A stretch of DNA of 64,000 nucleotides. It comes from Kribbella sp. NBC_01245. GTDB lineage: Bacteria > Actinomycetota > Actinomycetes > Propionibacteriales > Kribbellaceae. Location of the stretch: positions 620,001 through 684,000 of the forward strand of contig NZ_CP108487.1 of assembly GCF_036226525.1 (NCBI RefSeq), given 5' to 3'. Numbering within the stretch: position 1 is the stretch's first letter; every line of letters starts with the position of its first letter. The translations under genes were made by a program, and so were the position numbers. Below are positions 1 through 7,123 of this stretch, piece after piece. Under the pieces are notes generated by a model. It ran no database searches and was not told the DNA's origin. It saw only the letters and a program-made list of their open reading frames with translations.

Positions 1-287
1 TGCTGTCCAAGTGGATCCTGACCGATCCCGACGTACTGATCCTGGACGAGCCGACCCGTGGTATCGACGTGGGTGCGAAGTACGAGATCTACACGATCAT
101 CAACCAGCTGGCGGACGACGGTAAGGCAGTGCTGCTGATCTCGTCGGAGCTGCCGGAGTTGCTCGGCCTGTGCGACCGGATCTACGCGTTGTCGGCAGGC
201 CGGATCACCGGTGAGGTCAGCCGCGCGGAGGCGACCGAGGAGCGGTTGATGCACTACATGACCAGGGGACAGGAGCAGTCCGCATGA
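1..287 (+). CDS. Sugar ABC transporter ATP-binding protein (C-terminal end only)
   Basis: The gene enters from the left edge; the frame is open from base 3 and 94 residues are visible. They begin just before the Walker B segment [12 protein letters not shown] and run through the D-loop ([11 protein letters not shown]) to the [16 protein letters not shown] segment, where serine replaces the usual H-loop histidine. This pattern is typical of the second nucleotide-binding domain of RbsA/XylG/MglA-type two-domain ATPases of CUT2 sugar importers. The stop overlaps the start of the following permease gene (ATGA), so the two are co-translated. The substrate cannot be told from this fragment. Confidence 0.9.
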   Translation, partial: LSKWILTDPDVLILDEPTRGIDVGAKYEIYTIINQLADDGKAVLLISSELPELLGLCDRIYALSAGRITGEVSRAEATEERLMHYMTRGQEQSA

Positions 288-1528
288 CCAGTACGACAGC
301 CACCGGTGGTGACACCCAAGTCACCACCACCTCGGCACTGCCGCCGGAGCGCCGGCGGAGGCCCTCGATCAACCCGCGGCAGAGCGGTATCTACGTCGCG
401 TTCGCCTTGATCGTCGCGCTCTTCGCCGTACTGACCGACGGTGCTCTGCTGGAACCGCAGAACATCTCGAACATCATCGTGCAGAACTCCTACATCCTGA
501 TCCTCGCGATCGGGATGATCCTGATCATCATCTCCGGCCATATCGACCTCTCGGCCGGCTCGGTGGTCGCGGTGACGGGCGCGATCTGCGCGGTGCTGAC
601 GGTCAACCTGGACGTCCCGTGGCCGCTCGCCGTACTCGCGACCATCGCCGCCGGTGCGGTGATCGGAGCGTGGCAGGGTTACTGGGTCGCGTTCTTCGGC
701 ATTCCGGCGTTCATCGTGACGCTGGCCGGGATGCTGGTGTTCCGGGCGCTGACGCTGATGGTGCTCGGGAACCAGGGGATCGGGCCGTTCCCGGAGGAGA
801 TTCGCACGCTGTCCAACGGATTCGTGGCCGGCCATCTCGGCAATATCGGTCTCGGCCCGCTGGGTGGTGCCGATCTGTTGACGCTGTTGCTCGGGCTGGC
901 GGTTGTTGGTGCGGCGACGCTGACCCAGTGGCGGGCGCGTAAGGCGCGGCTCGGGTACCACCAGAGCGTCGAGCCGATCGGCCTCTTCGCGCTGAAGGTC
1001 GGCGCGGCCGGGCTGGTGGTGTTGTTCGTTGTCGTACAGCTCGCGCGGTTCAAGAACTTGCCGTGGGTGTTGGTTCTGCTGACCGTGCTGGTGGTGGGCT
1101 ATTCGCTGCTCAGCAAGGGGTCGGTGTTCGGTCGTCACATCTACGCCATCGGCGGCAACCGCGAGGCGGCGGCGCTGTCCGGCGTCAAGGTCAGCTCGGT
1201 GACGTTCTGGATTTTCGTCAACATGGGCGTACTCGCCGCCATCGCCGGCATCATCTTCGCCGGCCGGCTGAACCAGGCCGGGCCGACGGCGGGCTACAAC
1301 TTCGAACTGGACGCCATCGCGGCCGCCTTCATCGGCGGTGCCGCAGTCCAGGGCGGCGTCGGCAAGGTCGTCGGCGCCATCACGGGCGGCCTCATCATGG
1401 CGGTCATCAACAACGGCATGTCCCTCATCGGCTCACCCAGTGACCGCGTAATGCTCGTCAAAGGCCTAGTCCTCCTAGCCGCCGTCGCCTACGACATCTG
1501 GACCAAACGCCGCGCCACCACCACCTAA
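284..1528 (+). CDS. CUT2-family sugar ABC transporter permease (XylH/MmsB-like)
   Basis: A 414-residue polytopic membrane protein with a short charged cytosolic N-terminus (about residues 1-35), then roughly ten hydrophobic segments. The motif [17 protein letters not shown] near residue 85 is the BPD_transp_2 signature, and the end has the [14 protein letters not shown] segment. The length fits the longer XylH/GguB/MmsB subgroup rather than RbsC (about 320). It pairs with the ATPase just upstream through a 4-base overlap and would import a monosaccharide such as xylose, arabinose or galactose. The binding protein is presumably left of the window. A strong terminator hairpin follows immediately. 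Confidence 0.9.
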   Translation: MTSTTATGGDTQVTTTSALPPERRRRPSINPRQSGIYVAFALIVALFAVLTDGALLEPQNISNIIVQNSYILILAIGMILIIISGHIDLSAGSVVAVTGAICAVLTVNLDVPWPLAVLATIAAGAVIGAWQGYWVAFFGIPAFIVTLAGMLVFRALTLMVLGNQGIGPFPEEIRTLSNGFVAGHLGNIGLGPLGGADLLTLLLGLAVVGAATLTQWRARKARLGYHQSVEPIGLFALKVGAAGLVVLFVVVQLARFKNLPWVLVLLTVLVVGYSLLSKGSVFGRHIYAIGGNREAAALSGVKVSSVTFWIFVNMGVLAAIAGIIFAGRLNQAGPTAGYNFELDAIAAAFIGGAAVQGGVGKVVGAITGGLIMAVINNGMSLIGSPSDRVMLVKGLVLLAAVAYDIWTKRRATTT

Positions 1529-1538
1529 CCCCCACACC

Positions 1539-1584
1539 CGCGCCGGGTTGCACCCCTCCTCCACCGACCCTGCAACCCGGCGCG
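1539..1584 (+). terminator. Strong hairpin terminator after the sugar permease
   Basis: A perfect 14-base inverted repeat (CGCGCCGGGTTGCA, positions 1539-1552 and 1571-1584) with an 18-base loop lies 10 bases after the permease stop. It is followed by a C/T-rich run (CCCCTTCATCTTTCCCTTCC). It is read as a Rho-independent-like terminator ending the sugar importer operon. Confidence 0.8.
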
Positions 1585-1619
1585 CCCCTTCATCTTTCCC
1601 TTCCGCCCCGCCGCACCCC

Positions 1620-1674
1620 GTTCATCGGACCCTTCGGACGCGGCGCGTCGCCGTTCATCGGACCCTTCTGACCA
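1620..1674. repeat. Dispersed repeat: TCATCGG-CCCTT dimer, copy 1
   Basis: Two copies of GTTCATCGGACCCTT (1620-1634 and 1653-1667) flank a GC-rich dyad (GACGCGGCGCGTC), and the second ends in CTGACCA. The same two-copy architecture recurs at 41206-41260 and 44717-44770, and multiple reverse-oriented copies of the core occur at 44929-45167. It is a genome-interspersed, non-coding repeat family; function unknown. Confidence 0.8.
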
Positions 1675-1776
1675 CCTGCGGGCGGTTCAGATGCGACCAC
1701 TCGCGGACGAGAAGGTAGGCGGCCGGCCAGGGCTTCGGCGTACGCCCACCGATTCGCCGAAACCCCCTGCCGCCGC

Positions 1777-1810
1777 AGCACCGTGGAAGTCGTACGACGT
1801 ACACGGTGCT
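1777..1810. repeat. 34-base near-perfect palindrome
   Basis: AGCACCGTG at 1777 pairs with CACGGTGCT at 1810 around a GTCGTACGAC centre; only a few central positions break full symmetry. It lies in the gene-free gap, so it is not obviously an operator for a neighbouring gene. It could be part of the larger repeat cluster. Confidence 0.7.
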
Positions 1811-1853
1811 TGCCCATTTCCCAACCCCGCGGGCGGATTTGGGGATAACCCTG

Positions 1854-1908
1854 CCGCGAGGTGCCTCCTTGTGTTTGCACGCGCGCGACACAACAAGGCA
1901 CCTCGCGG
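1854..1908. repeat. Long imperfect hairpin
   Basis: CCGCGAGGTGCCT and its complement AGGCACCTCGCGG form the base, and the stem continues with TTGTGT/ACACAA after two mismatches. Outside it, TTGGGGATAACCCT and AGAGTTGTCCCAAG give a further weaker extension. The right flank word GAGAGTTGTCC recurs just right of the hairpin at 41296-41367, suggesting shared ancestry of these intergenic elements. Confidence 0.65.
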
Positions 1909-1939
1909 GAGAGTTGTCCCAAGATCGGCGTGCGCGTGT

Positions 1940-2061
1940 GCATTCCGCGTCGAGCGTCGCGGGGTTTCCGTGGGGAGTCGCATTTCGCGTCCGACCGTCG
2001 CGGGGGTTTCGTGACGAGTTCGCAATCTGCGTCCGAGTGGTGTTGTGGTTTCGGGGTGTGG
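1940..2061. repeat. Degenerate tandem repeat, about 40-42 base unit, three copies
   Basis: Units begin at 1940, 1980 and 2022 with GCATTCCGCGTC, GCATTTCGCGTCC and GCAATCTGCGTCC. Each contains a GTCGCGGGG-TTTC-like middle and ends near GGGGAGTC or GACGAGTTC. Copies diverge progressively. No coding role is apparent. Confidence 0.55.
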
Positions 2062-2133
2062 GTATGCCGCGGGCGCGGGCGGTCGTTGCTGTGGGCAACG
2101 GGGTGCGGGTGGGCGGGAGACGTTGAGGAAGGG

Positions 2134-2151
2134 GGCTGCAGGTTGCTGCAA
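2134..2151. promoter_or_regulatory. Shared 18-base motif, copy A (candidate operator)
   Basis: GGCTGCAGGTTGCTGCAA lies 122 bases before the 41-residue secreted peptide start. It matches, at 17 of 18 bases, the motif at 5803-5820 upstream of the cysteine-rich peptide gene. The core TGCAGG-TT-nCTGCA is an inverted repeat. The pairing suggests a common regulator binding upstream of both arms of the locus; this is inference. Confidence 0.5.
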
Positions 2152-2273
2152 GTTCGGGGGAGTGGGTGGACCGTGGGTGGCGGTGGTGCGTACGGTCGGC
2201 AGGCCGACGCTGGGTAGTGGTGGGGTGACGAGGCGAGTCATGCTTGCCGGTGAGTTGAAGGGAAGACGACTTG

Positions 2274-2399
2274 ATGCTGTCCAAGAAGGTCTCCGCACGG
2301 GCGATGGCGGCTTTGGCGCCGGTGGGCCTGGCGGCAACGGCCGGCGCTGCGAACGCGGCTGATCCGACCGGCCCGTACAAGTACTACTCGCGCCCCTGA
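2274..2399 (+). CDS. 41-residue secreted peptide (unrecognised)
   Basis: A small frame with a clear signal-peptide shape: MLSKKVSARAM basic start, hydrophobic core AALAPVGLAATAGAA, and an ANA-AD cleavage site, leaving a mature peptide of about 13 residues (ADPTGPYKYYSRP) that is Tyr/Pro-rich and without cysteine. GGAAG at 2261-2265 is a ribosome site 8 bases from the ATG. The gene ends 38 bases before the MauE-like gene on the same strand, so it is probably the first gene of that operon. I do not recognise a family. It may be a signalling or structural peptide, or a substrate of the adjacent export/redox genes. It might instead be a spurious frame, but the signal peptide, ribosome site and position make that less likely. 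Confidence 0.55.
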   Translation: MLSKKVSARAMAALAPVGLAATAGAANAADPTGPYKYYSRP

Positions 2400-2437
2400 C
2401 CCGATACACCTGACCCGCGTTCGGCTGGAGGAAGATC

Positions 2438-3010
2438 GTGACGTACGTCGTGATCGGCTGTGGTGTCGCGTTGGCCTTGGTCTTCGGTACGTCGTGGCAG
2501 GCCAAGGTCGGCGCGAGGCGTTATCGGGACTTCGCGACTTCGGCCGGGCCGCTTGACGTACTCCCACGACCACTCCGCTCGGCCGCCGCCTGGCTGGTGG
2601 TCGTGGTGGAGGGCGTCCTGGCCGTCGCGTTGCTGGTGGTGGTGGTCACGACCTTCGGTGGAGTCGTGGTCTTTGCTGGGACGGCGTTGCTGCTGCTCGC
2701 CTTCACGCTCGCCATCGGGGTCAGTCTGCGCCGGGGAGACCGTCGGCCATGCCAGTGCTTCGGAGCAGGCGTTACACCGCTCGGTCGTGGCCAGGTGATT
2801 CGGAATCTCGTCCTCCTGGTGTTTGCGTTCGCCGGCCTGGTGGGTTCTGCCGATCAGGCCGGCGGAGCACGTGACGTCGCGCCGGCGGGCGCGTTGATCG
2901 CGAGTGTCGCCGGTCTCGTCGCGGGGTTGCTCATCACCCGGTTCGAGGATCTCGTTGATCTGTTCAGCTCGCCCGGCGTCTCGGACGGCCTTCGCCGAGT
3001 ACCCCGTTAA
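2438..3010 (+). CDS. MauE-like redox membrane protein
   Basis: A 190-residue protein with four or more hydrophobic segments and a CQCFG motif (about residue 105, in RRPCQCFGAGVTPLGRGQVIRN). This is the hallmark of the MauE family (DoxX/MauE superfamily), the membrane partner needed for making the disulfide-rich light chain of methylamine dehydrogenase. The GTG start at 2438 is set by GGAGGAAG just upstream. The following gene encodes a thioredoxin-like protein, as MauD does for MauE. No methylamine dehydrogenase heavy chain is present, so the pair probably serves another substrate, most plausibly the small cysteine-rich peptide encoded at 5517-5717. It likely exchanges electrons between membrane quinones and the extracytoplasmic thioredoxin; this is inferred from the family. 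Confidence 0.85.
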   Translation: MTYVVIGCGVALALVFGTSWQAKVGARRYRDFATSAGPLDVLPRPLRSAAAWLVVVVEGVLAVALLVVVVTTFGGVVVFAGTALLLLAFTLAIGVSLRRGDRRPCQCFGAGVTPLGRGQVIRNLVLLVFAFAGLVGSADQAGGARDVAPAGALIASVAGLVAGLLITRFEDLVDLFSSPGVSDGLRRVPR

Positions 3011-3029
3011 CGACACTAGGGAGTAGACC

Positions 3030-3572
3030 GTGGCCTTCCTGACCGCCGCCGTGATCCTGCTCGGCGCTCTCGTACTGCTCAATCTGGTGATCACCCTCGG
3101 GCTCGTCAAACGGGTGCGATCCCACGCCGAACACCTTGGCCAACTGGTCAACCAGCATCAGGCCGAGGTGGCGAATCCCGGCGCGCTCGAGGTCGGCGTA
3201 CAGGTCGGCGAGTTCAGCGCGGTCAGCACCGAGGGGACCGAGATCTCGCGCGACACCTTCACCGATGGCGCGATCATCGGATTCTTCTCCACCTGGTGCG
3301 ACGCCTGCGAGGAACACCTTCCAGGGTTCATCGCGTACGCCGAGCCGCTCGGCCGGGATCGAGTGCTGGCCGTGGTGCAGGGTGATGGCGATGGATTGGC
3401 CGACCTGACCGGCAGGCTGGCCAAGGTGGCTCAGGTGGTGATCGAAGAAGGCCAGGGGCCGATCGCCGAGGCCGTTGGCGTACGCGGGATGCCGACGATG
3501 GCGGTCGTGGACGGCGGCTGGCGGGTGGTGTCGAGTGGCTTCAGCGCCGCGATGCTCACGCCGACCCGATGA
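3030..3572 (+). CDS. Membrane-anchored thioredoxin-like protein (MauD/TlpA-like)
   Basis: 180 residues. An N-terminal membrane anchor (about 3-25, LTAAVILLGALVLLNLVITLGLV) is followed by a short linker and a thioredoxin fold with the active site STWCDACEEHLPGF (CxxC near residue 90) and the cis-proline loop RGMPTMAVVD. The arrangement of anchor plus AhpC/TlpA-type domain is that of MauD. The GTG start at 3030 follows TAGGGAG. The gene lies 19 bases after the MauE-like gene and overlaps the ABC exporter start by 4 bases, so the three are translationally coupled. Predicted role: thiol-disulfide oxidoreductase on the outer face of the membrane, handling cysteines of an exported peptide. Confidence 0.85.
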   Translation: MAFLTAAVILLGALVLLNLVITLGLVKRVRSHAEHLGQLVNQHQAEVANPGALEVGVQVGEFSAVSTEGTEISRDTFTDGAIIGFFSTWCDACEEHLPGFIAYAEPLGRDRVLAVVQGDGDGLADLTGRLAKVAQVVIEEGQGPIAEAVGVRGMPTMAVVDGGWRVVSSGFSAAMLTPTR

Positions 3573-5458
3573 GCGACACCGCACGCGATCGGAGTAGCGA
3601 CACCGCGCCCGATCGGAGTGGCTCTGCGCGGTCGATGGTCGCCGGTTGCGCGGATTCGATCGCCTTGGCCTGGCGCGCGGCTCCGGGCGGCCTCTTCGTC
3701 TTTGTGGCCGCGTCCATCGCGACCGCGCTCGCCCCCGTCGCGGCCGCCTGGCTGATGAAGGTGGTGCTCGACCGACTCACTGCGGGGCGGACGCCGGCCG
3801 GCGAGCTGGCGTTACTCGCGGCCGGGATCGCCCTCGCCGGACTGGCCATCGTGGTGTTGGCCGAGGCCCAGCGATACCTGGCCGCCGAGATCGGCCGCCG
3901 GGTCACCGTCCTGACCCGCGATCAGCTCTATGCCGCGACCGGACGGATGACGGGTCTCGCCGAACTCGAGGATCCCGCGTTCCGCGACCGATTGCGGATG
4001 GGCGAGCAGCACAGCCAGACCGGACCGGTCACCATCCTCGATGCCGTCACCGGCAGCTTCCAATCGGTGCTGACGATGACCGGCTTCATCGTCGCGCTGG
4101 TCACGCTCAGCCCTTTGATGGCGGGGATCGTGCTGGTCAGCGCACTACCCGGTTTGTACGCCGAGCTGAAGCTCAGTAGGCATCGCGCCGCCATGATGAT
4201 GAGCCTGAGTCCGACCGAACGGCGAGAGTTCTTCTATGGCCTGCTGATGACCGGCCTGGAGGCAGCGCAGGAAATCCGCCTGCTCGGTCTCGGCCGTCTG
4301 CTGCGCGGCCGGATGCTGACGGAGCTGCGGAAAGCGAACGCGGAGCGGCAGAAGCTGGATCAGCGCGACCTGATCGTCCAGGGTCTGCTGGGTGCTCTCG
4401 GCGCGTCGGTCGCTGGTGCCGGATTGATCTGGGCGGTAGTGGCCGCAGGCAACGGTCGGCTGACGCTGGGAGACATCTCGGTGTTCGTCGCGGCGGTCGC
4501 CGGAGTCCAGAGCGCTCTTCAGACCCTGGTCGGACGACTCGGCATGGCACACAACGCCTTGCTGCTGTTCGCACACTTCCGGCAGGTCATCAGTGCAGGC
4601 CCAGGTCTTCCCGAGGTCGGCGACCCCATTGCAGTGCCTGACCTCCGGCACGGTATTGAGTTCCGGGACGTGTGGTTCCGGTACAGCGACGACCATCCCT
4701 GGGTGCTCAGCGGAGTCGATCTCTTCATTCCGTTCGGACAGTCACTCGCGCTGGTCGGCCACAACGGTGCAGGCAAGAGCACGATGGTGAAACTGCTCTG
4801 CCGCTTCTATGACCCGACGGCCGGCGCGATTCTGTGGGACGGCGTCGACCTGCGCGACCTGGATGTGACGGAACTGAGGCGTCACCTTGGGGCGGTGTTC
4901 CAGGACTTCATGTGTTACGAGCTATCCGCCGCCGAGAACATCGCCTTCGGTGAAGTGGACGGTGCCGAGCAGTTGGATGCCGTCAGCCGGTCCAGGCTCG
5001 AAGCGGCGGCTGCTCGGGCAGGGATCGACGACACCCTGACGGCTCTGCCCCGCGGCTACGACACGATGCTGTCGCGGATGTTCTTTGACCAGGACGACAA
5101 GGATGATCCCGAAACCGGCGTCCTGCTGTCCGGTGGTCAATGGCAACGAGTCGCGCTGGCGCGCGCCTTCCTTCGGGACAAGCGGGATCTGCTGATCCTG
5201 GACGAGCCGACATCGGGGTTGGACGCCGAAGCCGAGCATGAGATCCACGCCAGCCTCACCGAGCACCGCAAGGGTCGTACCAGCGTGCTCATCTCGCACC
5301 GCCTCGGCGCGGTGCGCGAGGCCGACCGGATCGCCGTGCTCGTAGCCGGCCGGGTCGCTGAACTCGGCAGCCACAACTCGTTGATGTCTGCGGGCGGGAC
5401 CTACGCCCGGCTGTTCGCCTTGCAGGCCGACGGCTACACACCGGTCGCCAGTGCCTGA
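3569..5458 (+). CDS. ABC exporter, fused membrane and ATPase domains
   Basis: A 629-residue half-transporter: membrane domain (about 25-330, with an ABC_membrane-like six-segment layout) and nucleotide-binding domain with GHNGAGKST (Walker A), LSGGQWQRVALARAF (signature), LLILDEPTSGLD (Walker B) and ISHRL (H-loop). No N-terminal C39 peptidase domain is present, so leader removal, if any, must be done elsewhere. It overlaps the thioredoxin-like gene (ATGA) and ends just before a bidirectional hairpin. Context suggests it exports a small peptide, the cysteine-rich product at 5517-5717 being the best candidate. A lipid or drug exporter cannot be excluded from sequence alone. Confidence 0.85.
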   Translation: MSDTARDRSSDTAPDRSGSARSMVAGCADSIALAWRAAPGGLFVFVAASIATALAPVAAAWLMKVVLDRLTAGRTPAGELALLAAGIALAGLAIVVLAEAQRYLAAEIGRRVTVLTRDQLYAATGRMTGLAELEDPAFRDRLRMGEQHSQTGPVTILDAVTGSFQSVLTMTGFIVALVTLSPLMAGIVLVSALPGLYAELKLSRHRAAMMMSLSPTERREFFYGLLMTGLEAAQEIRLLGLGRLLRGRMLTELRKANAERQKLDQRDLIVQGLLGALGASVAGAGLIWAVVAAGNGRLTLGDISVFVAAVAGVQSALQTLVGRLGMAHNALLLFAHFRQVISAGPGLPEVGDPIAVPDLRHGIEFRDVWFRYSDDHPWVLSGVDLFIPFGQSLALVGHNGAGKSTMVKLLCRFYDPTAGAILWDGVDLRDLDVTELRRHLGAVFQDFMCYELSAAENIAFGEVDGAEQLDAVSRSRLEAAAARAGIDDTLTALPRGYDTMLSRMFFDQDDKDDPETGVLLSGGQWQRVALARAFLRDKRDLLILDEPTSGLDAEAEHEIHASLTEHRKGRTSVLISHRLGAVREADRIAVLVAGRVAELGSHNSLMSAGGTYARLFALQADGYTPVASA

Positions 5459-5464
5459 ACTGAT

Positions 5465-5499
5465 TGGTGCCGGTGACGACCAAGGCGTCACCGGCACCA
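5465..5499. terminator. Bidirectional hairpin terminator
   Basis: A perfect 14-base stem (TGGTGCCGGTGACG with CGTCACCGGCACCA) and a 7-base loop, placed 6 bases after the exporter stop and 17 bases beyond the stop of the convergent cysteine-rich peptide gene. It would serve both transcripts. Confidence 0.85.
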
Positions 5500-5516
5500 G
5501 CCAGATCAGTGCGGGT

Positions 5517-5717
5517 TCAGCAGCCGGTCACGGTGGGGTAACACCCACCGCAGGCGCCGGATGCGCAGTTCTTGTACCACCTGACGAACCTGCCCCGGTT
5601 GATGTCCCACTGGCAGTAGCAGTACAGCTGGTAGTCCTGGACGCCAGCCTCGGCGACGACCTCGGGCACGAACCTGCCGAGGATCCGATCGCCCAGATTC
5701 TGCAGTGATTTGACCAT
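5517..5717 (-). CDS. 66-residue Cys-rich peptide, MauA light-chain-like C-terminal half
   Basis: The ATG at 5717 is preceded by GGAAGGAAGAGCTC, an excellent ribosome site, which rules out the longer 120-residue frame. The N-terminal half (MVKSLQNLGDRILGRFVPEV, then VAEA) is an amphipathic leader-like region with a possible AEA cleavage site. The rest has six cysteines (33, 35, 51, 56, 59, 66), two tryptophans (37, 47) and five tyrosines. The stretch YKNCASGACGGC resembles, as I remember it, the YHDCCGKTACGRC region of methylamine dehydrogenase light chain (MauA). Convergent neighbours encode MauE-like and MauD-like proteins and an ABC exporter, the toolkit expected for a disulfide-rich exported peptide. 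I read it as a MauA-derived small secreted peptide, or RiPP-like precursor, of unknown activity. Confidence 0.75.
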   Translation of the reverse strand: MVKSLQNLGDRILGRFVPEVVAEAGVQDYQLYCYCQWDINRGRFVRWYKNCASGACGGCYPTVTGC

Positions 5718-5802
5718 GAGCTCTTCCTTCCGATCGTGCGGATACCGGGGTGGACGATACGCACGACGACGACGGCGGTGCGAGCGGTCGGACGCCTTCA
5801 AC

Positions 5803-5820
5803 GGCTGCAGGTTCCTGCAA
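5803..5820. promoter_or_regulatory. Shared 18-base motif, copy B (candidate operator)
   Basis: GGCTGCAGGTTCCTGCAA lies 85 bases upstream of the cysteine-rich peptide start (minus strand) and 117 bases upstream of the Rieske gene start. Its core TGCAGG-TT-CCTGCA is an inverted repeat with a 2-base spacer. It differs at one base from the motif at 2134-2151. Confidence 0.5.
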
Positions 5821-5937
5821 AACAAGGCGTTCTGAGCCCCCGTCACGATGGAGACCCGACCGTTCACTCGGGCTGCCATCGAATCGTCGCAACGCCGCGT
5901 CGTGGCAAGGTGGCGGGTTGGCGTCTACGGTGGGCTG

Positions 5938-7053
5938 ATGGTGAGAGCACCGGTTGATCCGCAGGGGCTCGAGGCTGCGCTGCGGCCGCATGGTGAGTCC
6001 GTGATGCTGCCGCAGGAGGCTTATACCGATCCGGCCGTGCTGGCCTGGGAGCGGCGGCACTTCTTTGCCGACAAGTGGACCTGCCTTGGCCGGGTCGACG
6101 AGTTGGCCGACGGTACGACGTACCGCGCCGCCCGGGTTGGGGACGTTGCCGTGGTGCTCACGTTTGCCGACGGCGCCGCGCGAGCGTTCGCCAACGTCTG
6201 CCGGCATCGCGGGCACGAACTCCTGCAGCCGGGGCAGACCGGTGACCGGCAGGCCGTGGTCTGCCCGTACCACGGCTGGTCGTACAACCTCGACGGCGTG
6301 GTGAAGGCCGCGCCGCGGATGGGGGAGACGTTCGACCCGTCCGGTTACGGTCTGGTCGAGCTGCCGGCCGAGGTGTGGTGTGGCTGGTTGTTCGTCAACG
6401 CGCTGGGTGGTGCCGGGCCGTTCAGCGAGCACCTGGGTGGGATGGCGGACCTGGTCGCGCCGTACCGGCCTGAGAGTCTGACCCTGAAGGCGCGCCACTC
6501 GTACACCGTCGCCGCGAACTGGAAGACGATCGCGGAGAACTATCACGAGTGCTACCACTGCCCGCTGATCCACCCGGAGCTCTGCAAGGTCTCGCCGCCT
6601 ACGTCGGGCGACAACTGGGACCTGCCGGGTGCGTGGGTCGGCGGCACGATGGACCTCCGGCCGGATGCGGAGACCATGTCGCTCGACGGGCGATCGCGCG
6701 GCATCCCGCTGCCGGGGGTGAACCCGCGCACCGTGGCGTACGTCGGGCTCTTCCCGAATCTGCTCGTCTCGCTGCATCCGGACTACGTGATGACGCATCG
6801 CATGGAGCCGCTCGAGCCCGGTCTTACGGCGATCGAGTGCTCCTGGTATTTCCCGGCCGAGGTGACCGATCCGTCGTACGCCGTCGAGTTCTGGGACATC
6901 ACCAACCGCGAGGACTGGGCCGCCTGCGAATCCGTCCAGCGTGGTGCCGAGTCCCCGCACTTCCGGCCCGGTCCACTCGCGCCGGCCGAGGATGCCGTCT
7001 ACCAATGGGTCACGATGCTCGCCCGCGGCTACCTCGGCAAACCGCTCAGCTGA
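5938..7053 (+). CDS. Rieske non-heme iron oxygenase, alpha subunit
   Basis: 371 residues from the ATG at 5938; a longer frame upstream is open but poor in family sequence. The Rieske [2Fe-2S] motif is complete: CRHRGHELL then CPYHGWSY (CxH-17-CxxH). The catalytic iron site is in NWKTIAENYHECYHCPLIHPEL. Length and motifs fit GbcA/stachydrine-demethylase-type oxygenases that remove methyl groups from quaternary amines or hydroxylate aromatics. No reductase gene is adjacent, so the electron donor is encoded elsewhere. It is divergent from the cysteine-rich peptide gene, with about 220 bases between. The substrate is not determinable here. Confidence 0.88.
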   Translation: MVRAPVDPQGLEAALRPHGESVMLPQEAYTDPAVLAWERRHFFADKWTCLGRVDELADGTTYRAARVGDVAVVLTFADGAARAFANVCRHRGHELLQPGQTGDRQAVVCPYHGWSYNLDGVVKAAPRMGETFDPSGYGLVELPAEVWCGWLFVNALGGAGPFSEHLGGMADLVAPYRPESLTLKARHSYTVAANWKTIAENYHECYHCPLIHPELCKVSPPTSGDNWDLPGAWVGGTMDLRPDAETMSLDGRSRGIPLPGVNPRTVAYVGLFPNLLVSLHPDYVMTHRMEPLEPGLTAIECSWYFPAEVTDPSYAVEFWDITNREDWAACESVQRGAESPHFRPGPLAPAEDAVYQWVTMLARGYLGKPLS

Positions 7054-7123
7054 CCCGGCTCCACGAGCAGGATGGGGACACCCTTGGCCCAGCCGACCTG
7101 CCTCCGTTCCGGCATCGGCTTGG

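Larger units (their letters stand above)
1585..2273. other. Gene-free, repeat- and hairpin-rich stretch
   Basis: I see no credible gene in these roughly 690 bases. Open frames exist on both strands but are low-complexity Pro/Arg/Gly translations of repeats with no ribosome site. The stretch holds two copies of the TCATCGG-CCCTT repeat, a GCGACCACTCGCGG repeat, hairpins at 1734-1761, 1777-1810 and 1854-1908, a degenerate tandem repeat of about 40 bases (1940-2061), and the 18-base motif at 2134-2151 shared with the region upstream of the cysteine-rich peptide gene. Confidence 0.7.

Noticed and set aside
1590..2505. Long minus-strand open frames (117, 241 and 272 residues)
   Set aside because: They are Pro/Arg-rich translations of the repeat-filled gap, have no ribosome site, and run antisense to the MauE gene start; high-GC shadow frames.
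5517..5717. Claim that the peptide forms a TTQ-type cofactor
   Set aside because: Two Trp residues and Mau-type partners make it tempting, but no cross-linking enzyme (MauG-like) is visible, so no such claim is made.
5517..5879. 120-residue version of the cysteine-rich protein
   Set aside because: The extra N-terminal 54 residues are Arg-rich with no ribosome site and run antisense into the Rieske gene leader. AAGGAAG before the ATG at 5717 fixes the shorter form.
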